Origin: Cryptomeria japonica
Taxonomy: Eukaryota; Streptophyta; Pinopsida; Cupressales; Cupressaceae
Direction of reading: 5' to 3'
Length of the DNA stretch: 64,000 nucleotides
Assembly (NCBI RefSeq): GCF_030272615.1
Contig: NC_081409.1
Span: forward strand, 652,272,468 to 652,336,467
Positions 58,357 to 64,000 of this stretch are shown here, piece after piece; the first letter of the stretch is position 1, and every line of letters starts with the position of its first letter. The notes beneath the pieces are model-generated. The model did not search any database and was not told the origin of the DNA. It saw nothing but the letters and a program-made list of their open reading frames with translations. A program made the position numbers and the translations under genes.

Positions 58357-59485
58357 TTAATCATCAATAGGCATAGGCTTATTCTTTTGAGATTTAAGAT
58401 AAGGGTTATTGTTAGAAGAAAAGGGATTATCATCAATGATTTTAACTTTTCCATTATCAATAAGTCCTTTCATTGTATTTTGAAAGTCAAGGCAATTATT
58501 AGCATGATGATCATGAGTTTTATGAAATGAAAAAAGGAGTTTTTGAAGAAGAAGCACTTTTATGGGAACACATGGCTTGTTGTCATGCAAGATGGTCTTT
58601 GAAATATTGAATCCTAAGTAGGTCATCCATAGGAGATTTATTATAATTTCCTTGGCCTTCTGTGGTAATTTGTGTAGGAGGGTTTATAGGGAATCTAATT
58701 CCTTGTTAAAATTTTCCAAGTCCTCATCCTCTAAAACCTTATTTTTATATCATGTTAAAGTCACTCCTATAAAAATATTTTAATTGATAAGGTAGAGGAA
58801 CAATGTAATAAATTTATTTGAATTTTGTGGTGTAAGGATGTTTAGAAGGAACAAAGGGATTAGTAGATGAAGAAGGAATATCTTGTGAAGGAAGACTTTA
58901 CTTTCTTTCCTCATGCATATCCTTTTAGGTAGATTGGGAAGGAAGATCCTTATCATATAAGGCCTCATCTTTACTTAATTTTATGTGCGGGGGAGATCAT
59001 GGATGAAATGCATAACATTATCTTTTCTATAAATTTTTTGATGTTTAAGATAGGTTATTGGAGAATAAGGATGTTCTAGAGAGATGGAAACATAAATATT
59101 TTGATTTCCCCCCACCTTGCACTAGAGTATGTGTATGAGAAGAATATGAGGCCATGTTTCTCTTTAATGATTGATCTCCATTAGAAAGATCATTGATAGG
59201 AGTATTAGTTGTCTCTTCATTCACATTAGATAGCCTAGAAGAGGTACACGTGTTAAGTTTTCCAATAGAATTTCTACAGTTGGGATCTACAAAAGCTTTG
59301 AGGTGATCTATATATGAAATTAACTTTCCTAAAAACATCACTATAAAACAAAATGCACTATATATGAAAGATATGATATCAAATTGATTATAAGGAAGGA
59401 GTTTTGAAATCCTAAAACACAATATGCTAAAGCGCGTGAATGAAAAGAAGTAATGTGGAATGAAACAAGCCATTATCCAACACAT
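58357..59485 (-). pseudogene. Decayed Ty3/gypsy-type gag fragment
   Basis: The minus-strand frame at 58626-58357 contains FHKTHDHHANNCLDFQNTMK followed by GLIDNGKVKI. This is the pattern of the atypical zinc knuckle of some plant gypsy gags (CxFHxxxGHxTxxC, then LKxxIxxLIxxG), with the first Cys lost. Upstream on the same strand, 59485-59045 holds an open stretch with DPNCRNSIGKLNTCTSS and NEETTNTPINDLSNGDQSL, possibly the gag N-terminal part, though its start (MCWIMACF) looks like chance. No pol follows to the left. Assignment to gypsy rests on the knuckle alone. Confidence 0.5.
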
Positions 59486-60002
59486 GATTATGATAAATAT
59501 AAGTGAAAATAAAAGTAATCATATGTAAAATAGAAAATAAATCATAACTATAAAGTGCCATAATGAATGATTTAAAATCAGATCTGAAAATTGATGTGAA
59601 AGAATGCAGGAATCCACAAATCAAATTAACCAAAATAAATTAGGGTTTTTTATCAATTAAACTCTAAAATTATATAATTTGATTAAAATGAGATCTATAA
59701 ATTTGAATAAAAACAAATAACAAATTACAATAGTTTTATTATTATTTTTTATTGAATTTAAAAAGAGATTTAGATTATACTTTCATATATAAAATATAGG
59801 CATATTTGAAGATCAAAGACAAAAAGAGATCTTGAAATGATTATACCTAATACTTGAGGAAAATATGTAAAAAATATATTCTTCTATGATGAAATTCTCT
59901 ACTTGGTTGACTAATGCTTATTAGAGCACAAAATGTTGATATCATGTTTAAAAATTTAGTTATTTTCTTAAAATATTGTGCTAACATTAAAAAGAGTGTT
60001 GG

Positions 60003-60060
60003 GCACCTTAGCCAAGTGGTTAAGCCATTAAAAATAAAGGATTTGAATATTGGGTAAAAT
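60003..60060 (+). mobile_element. Possible tRNA-derived SINE head
   Basis: TAGCCAAGTGG (60010-60020) fits the Pol III A box, and GGATTTGAATA (60040-60050) is a degenerate B box. The spacing is shorter than in a tRNA, and a cloverleaf cannot be closed. A body of unknown length may follow. Confidence 0.35.
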
Positions 60061-60695
60061 AAAGTTTACTTTAATGAGACTATACAAGTACAATTTAGTT
60101 TACATACTATGAATCCATACAATAATACATAGTGTGGAATAAAAAGTCTTAGAAATATTTTATTTTAATTAAATTTTCTTATATACAATTATGTCATATT
60201 GTATGTGAATTTTTATTTTATGGTTATAAATGGCATGCTTGAAGTACATATAAGAAATATGAAATAAAATTAAAAATTTATATAAAAATATTATAATCTC
60301 ACTTGCACATGATCCCTAATATGCCATTGGTAGTTTTGCTCAAAGGATTTTTCATCAATAAATGATGGAGTGTGGTTGCTTGTAGTGACAACATAATATA
60401 TTTAAAATTGAGGATACACTAAATAGCTTGTCAAATGGTGGATCTATTAGCTTTTAGGTGAGAACACTCCAATATTAGTTGAGAGGATCAATGGGTATTG
60501 TTAAGTTGACTATTTGGCTATGAGATGGAGGCTAGAACAAAATAGGATATTATAATTATTTTATCATTTTAGGGGTAAAAGTTAGTAAATATTTTTATTT
60601 TTAAATTAGATGAGATGGATAAATATAACATTTATTTATTTAGGAATTTAAAAAATAGGTAAATAATTGAATAAATATTATTTCAACTTATTTAA

Positions 60696-61200
60696 TTAAA
60701 TAGGAATAATGAATATTATAAATAACCAAGGAGTAGAAAGGCTATTAATGTAACTATTATAAATATCATTAGCATTTTTCATAGTGGGTATCAACACATA
60801 AGGAATTAATGGAGCCAAATATCTATCCACATATGTTACAGCTATACTAAATGTACTTTGCACTCCCTTATTTGGATTTATCTTATCCAAACCTACTTCA
60901 AATCTCATCATAAATTGATTATCTCAAACATCAATAGTAAGAAGATATATTTCTTGATTGAAATATTGCATGGGATAATAACACCCATAAAATCATTTTG
61001 AGTTGTACCTTCTCTTGAACCACTATTAATGATAGCATCAATAGTGAACTTGAAGTATATGTTAGGGATTTTAGAGCTCTCTTGGATGTAATGATCAACC
61101 ACAATCTAAAATTCCAAAATATTGTCTCTTGTTTTCTAAGAACCTTTGAATATATGCACTCTTCCTCAACCATAAGCAAGCTATCATAGGCCCTAAACAT
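60696..61200 (-). pseudogene. Unrecognised coding-like remnant
   Basis: Three overlapping minus-strand frames give protein-like runs that seem to follow one another with frameshifts: YDSLLMVEEECIYSKVLRKQ (61190-61130), then VDHYIQESSKIPNIYFKFTI continuing DAIINSGSREGTTQNDFMGV (61100-60980), then MRFEVGLDKINPNKGVQSTF and YVDRYLAPLIPYVLIPTMKN (60908-60770). The composition is balanced, unlike chance frames in this AT-rich region. I do not recognise the family. Either a gene fragment or an old element is possible. Confidence 0.4.
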
Positions 61201-63072
61201 TCTAAAGTAGAGAAAAGATTCTAATTATAGCTTTGTAATGATTCTATTTATTACATCATGTGGTTGATTACTCTAAATGTATTCTTTTATCATTGGTTAA
61301 CACAAAGAGTGACAACAAATATCACCCCCACATGTTTGCATTATCACTAGTCACTAGTAAGCATTATGATAACCATCTTTTGATGTGGTTAATGGGTGAA
61401 CCAATGCCAAAGGTTATTCTTTAGTTTAGGTTAATTGGAAAGACAAACAAGAAATATACACTAGCATGTAAATATATTACATCAAATATGCACTTTATTA
61501 AAATATAATTAAACAATAAATGGAAATCTCATTCTACATAATAATTCATAACTACTTCAAATATAATATTCCACAAGATTTTGTATTAAGAGACTTGGTA
61601 ACATATTACTAGTTCTTTAGCATACTATTCCTAACTAGAAATAAGTAACAAAACAATTTCTTGTTTGACAACTTCAATGAACTCACTACTTCAAACCATT
61701 AAAATATTTCTTCAAAAACTCTACATAGAAGAAGAACTCTAGATGAGTCAATCTAAGGGCATCTTAATCTATAATTTATTCATTGAAATATTACATAGGT
61801 GTTGCATCTCCCTCTCCTATGAACGTCTAAAAAAATTGTTTCATTTACTATCTTTGAGTAAGATTTATTCAAGCATAACACACTTTATGGTTCATATTCC
61901 AATATTTTATGGAAGAAAGTTTAATGCTAGCAAAATTTCTGGCTATATTTGTCCATCTCTTTTTCATATAAGACATAAAGATCAAATAACCTAACTAAAT
62001 TTATAATCAATATAACCTTAATTTTATATAATGATTAGCTAATCTAACTTGTTCGATATATAAGCACAAGTGAACCTCAATCCTAAGTTTGTTGATATAA
62101 AATCAATATAGTATGAAATTTATAGAAAACATATTTTTAAAAACTATTGATAGATGAAATTCTAAGGTAGGTAACCTCAACATCAATTAGGAATGGACAA
62201 GTGACCTCTACCCTATATAATTTTTAATCTATCCCTCATGTTTTCTTTACCCATTTGCTAAAAATTAAGAATAATATTACACCTAAGCATGTGGCCCTTT
62301 CTTAGAAAGTGGTGGGTAGGAATTCTTGTATGCAATGTAGACCTAATGAGGGTGTCTTGTGTGTTTTACCAATCTAGTGAGAAATCTACTTTTTTGTCAA
62401 GTTTTCTCATTATTATAATTATGGGTAAATATGGTACAAGATAACATGTAAGATTATATTGTAAAAACAATTGACCTAAATATTGAGATCTTTACTATAT
62501 AATTAGTGTCATTACTAGAGTATTGATACAGTTAGGTACATTAAGGACTTCTTAGATAATGTATGTTTCTAATAAAATGTAGGTTATAGGTTTGATTCCT
62601 ATTTATTTTCTTAATTATGTGTTGAGAAACAAATTATTTTTCAACACACTTCAAAAATATTTTAGTATTTTAAAAAAATTATAAGTATTTTATGATTATG
62701 ATTGAAGGGAAATTAGTTATGTAAGATAAGATGTAATATTATATACTTAGCTTGATATACTCTAAAAATTTATATAGTTATTATCATTATTTTCATTTAT
62801 AAACTATTCATGCAAACAACCACTTTAAGAAATTATAGTACAATATGCATTATTGATAAAATTTAGGTCACAGTATCATTGAGGCATTCACAACCTCTTA
62901 AAGTTTCTTTAGATTGTCCATTCTTCAAATATTTAGTTACAAATTCATCAATTATATTAACAACCAATGAATCCTTCCCATTTGTTATGAGAAAAATGAC
63001 AATTTAAATTTTTAATCAATTGTATTTTTTATATTAACAATTCAAATCAAATACTAGGATCTTATTCGTAGG
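61201..63072. other. AT-rich spacer, nothing recognised
   Basis: Very AT-rich sequence. Open frames such as 61743-61994 on plus have compositions expected by chance. Confidence 0.5.
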
Positions 63073-64000
63073 TTGTATTGTTTTCATTTGGACCAAACGT
63101 CCTCAGATGGGATCCCTGCTATTGAAATGGGGTCCAGCTATGATCCCAAATTGTTTTTTGACCTCATTGTCACCCTATCCAACTCTGCTAAAGTGTCCCA
63201 TTTGGGCCCCAAATTTCCTACTAGAGAGAAACCTGTATGCATGGCCAAATTCAAATTCATTTATGTCTCTAAAAGGGACCTTGTTGAGGAACCCCAGGTT
63301 GAGGAGAATAAGAACATGGAAATTATTGAGGATTTAGAGTCTGGCTCCTTTTCCTTTCATAAAACTAACTCCTCTAAAACCACAAGCTCAGATTGGTCCC
63401 TAACCAAGAATGTTAAAGTCGATGCTAACCCTCCCCCTTCTAAAAATACTAAGCCCCCAAGCTTGATCATAGTACTCAACAAGCTTGTGAAGGACATTCA
63501 CGATGACGTGCAAAGGCAGGATGATTTGTTCAAATGGATTTTTGGGTAGAGGAATGTGGCAAAAAGGAAGACAAACAGGTTGGAGGTGGTTGCTAAAGCC
63601 AAAGCTATGACTAATACTTGGCTTGAGGGAGTGGACGAGGAAAGAGTCTAGAAGGTGGCTAATGAATTTGTTGGTTTAACAGAGAGATGGGAAAAGGTGA
63701 ACAAGAGAATCAATGACCTAGATGCTAAGATTAAAATTATTCTGACTAAATTGGAGATAGAATAAATTAGGAAATCCCAAGAGGCCCTTAAAATTAAATT
63801 TGAGGAGGCCAACTCAGTGTATAGCAATCCATCCAACACGAATAACTCTTTTATTCAAGCTATCCAGACCATACAAGTTGATCTTAATGGGAAAAGGGAG
63901 AAGAAGTGTCAGAAAACTAATGTGATGATCATAGGTGCAAGCACCAAGGAGTCCCTGGTGAAAGCTACCCTAGATTCTGTTGAGGTGTCTTTCGGTTCTA
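63073..64000 (+). pseudogene. Broken charged ORF, runs off the right edge
   Basis: An open stretch 63073-63549 is followed in the same frame by coding-like sequence interrupted by stops at 63547-63549, 63648-63650 and 63762-63764. Features in order: FPTREKPVCMAKFKFIYVSK; an acidic run (EEPQVEENKNMEIIEDLE); a Ser/Thr/Pro linker; VLNKLVKDIHDDVQRQDDLF; then a long charged, probably helical region (VGLTERWEKVNKRINDLDAK) that could form a coiled coil; and KKCQKTNVMIIGASTKESLV near the edge. I do not recognise it. The segment VKDI-x5-Q-x2-LF-x-W is similar to one in the LINE extra ORF near 17900 (VKDITDS-x-NALFMW), so it may be another copy of that kind of protein. Confidence 0.5.

Noticed and set aside
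60003-60060. A tRNA gene
   Set aside because: No acceptor stem or anticodon loop can be formed, and the A-B box spacing is too short.

Overview
This is nuclear DNA of a land plant, most likely from a large, repeat-filled genome. Every recognisable element is of plant type: LINEs with an RNase H domain, Ty1/copia and Ty3/gypsy retrotransposons, and a small gene of the EG45/plant natriuretic peptide family with GT-AG introns. The amount of old nested retrotransposon sequence and the AT-rich spacers would fit a conifer or other gymnosperm, but that is an inference. Only one host gene looks intact: an EG45-like secreted protein at 21715-22506 (+, three exons).

Layout. 1-4790: a LINE on the minus strand running off the left edge, with ORF1 (zinc knuckle) and ORF2 (endonuclease + reverse transcriptase) interrupted by a few stops and frameshifts. 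4791-7320: AT-rich, no genes. 7329-7500: a decayed last exon and 3' UTR copied from an EG45-like gene. 7834-10758: a 5'-truncated LINE (minus) with a perfect 16-bp target duplication. 11505-12165: an RT fragment (minus). 12850-16537: a 5'-truncated LINE (plus). 17238-19505: a LINE tail (minus) whose RNase H is followed by an extra ORF. 20632-25466: the EG45 gene with copies of a MITE-like repeat on both sides.

28137-50090 is a three-level nest of LTR retrotransposons. The outermost is a Ty1/copia element (plus, 482-bp LTRs, TSD GTAGG) that has gag-protease but no integrase or reverse transcriptase. Into its leader went a complete-layout copia element (28989-45843, minus, 704/703-bp LTRs, TSD ATCAC). 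Into the gag of that one went a Ty3/gypsy element (33204-44421, minus, 1277-bp LTRs, TSD CACTC) with gag-pol and a long extra ORF downstream of pol. LTR divergence by eye follows the nesting order: about 10%, 8% and 3.5%.

50096-64000: AT-rich sequence holding a probable 1.96-kb solo LTR (51632-53591), two (GA)n tracts, a decayed gypsy-type gag, a possible tRNA-derived SINE, an unrecognised coding-like stretch (60696-61200) and a broken charged ORF running off the right edge (63073-64000).

The most interesting observation: the extra ORF behind the LINE RNase H (17400-19035) and the extra ORF behind the gypsy pol (34759-36869) align without gaps from their ATG codons over the first 85 codons, and align again further on. 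A module therefore seems to be shared between a non-LTR and an LTR retrotransposon.
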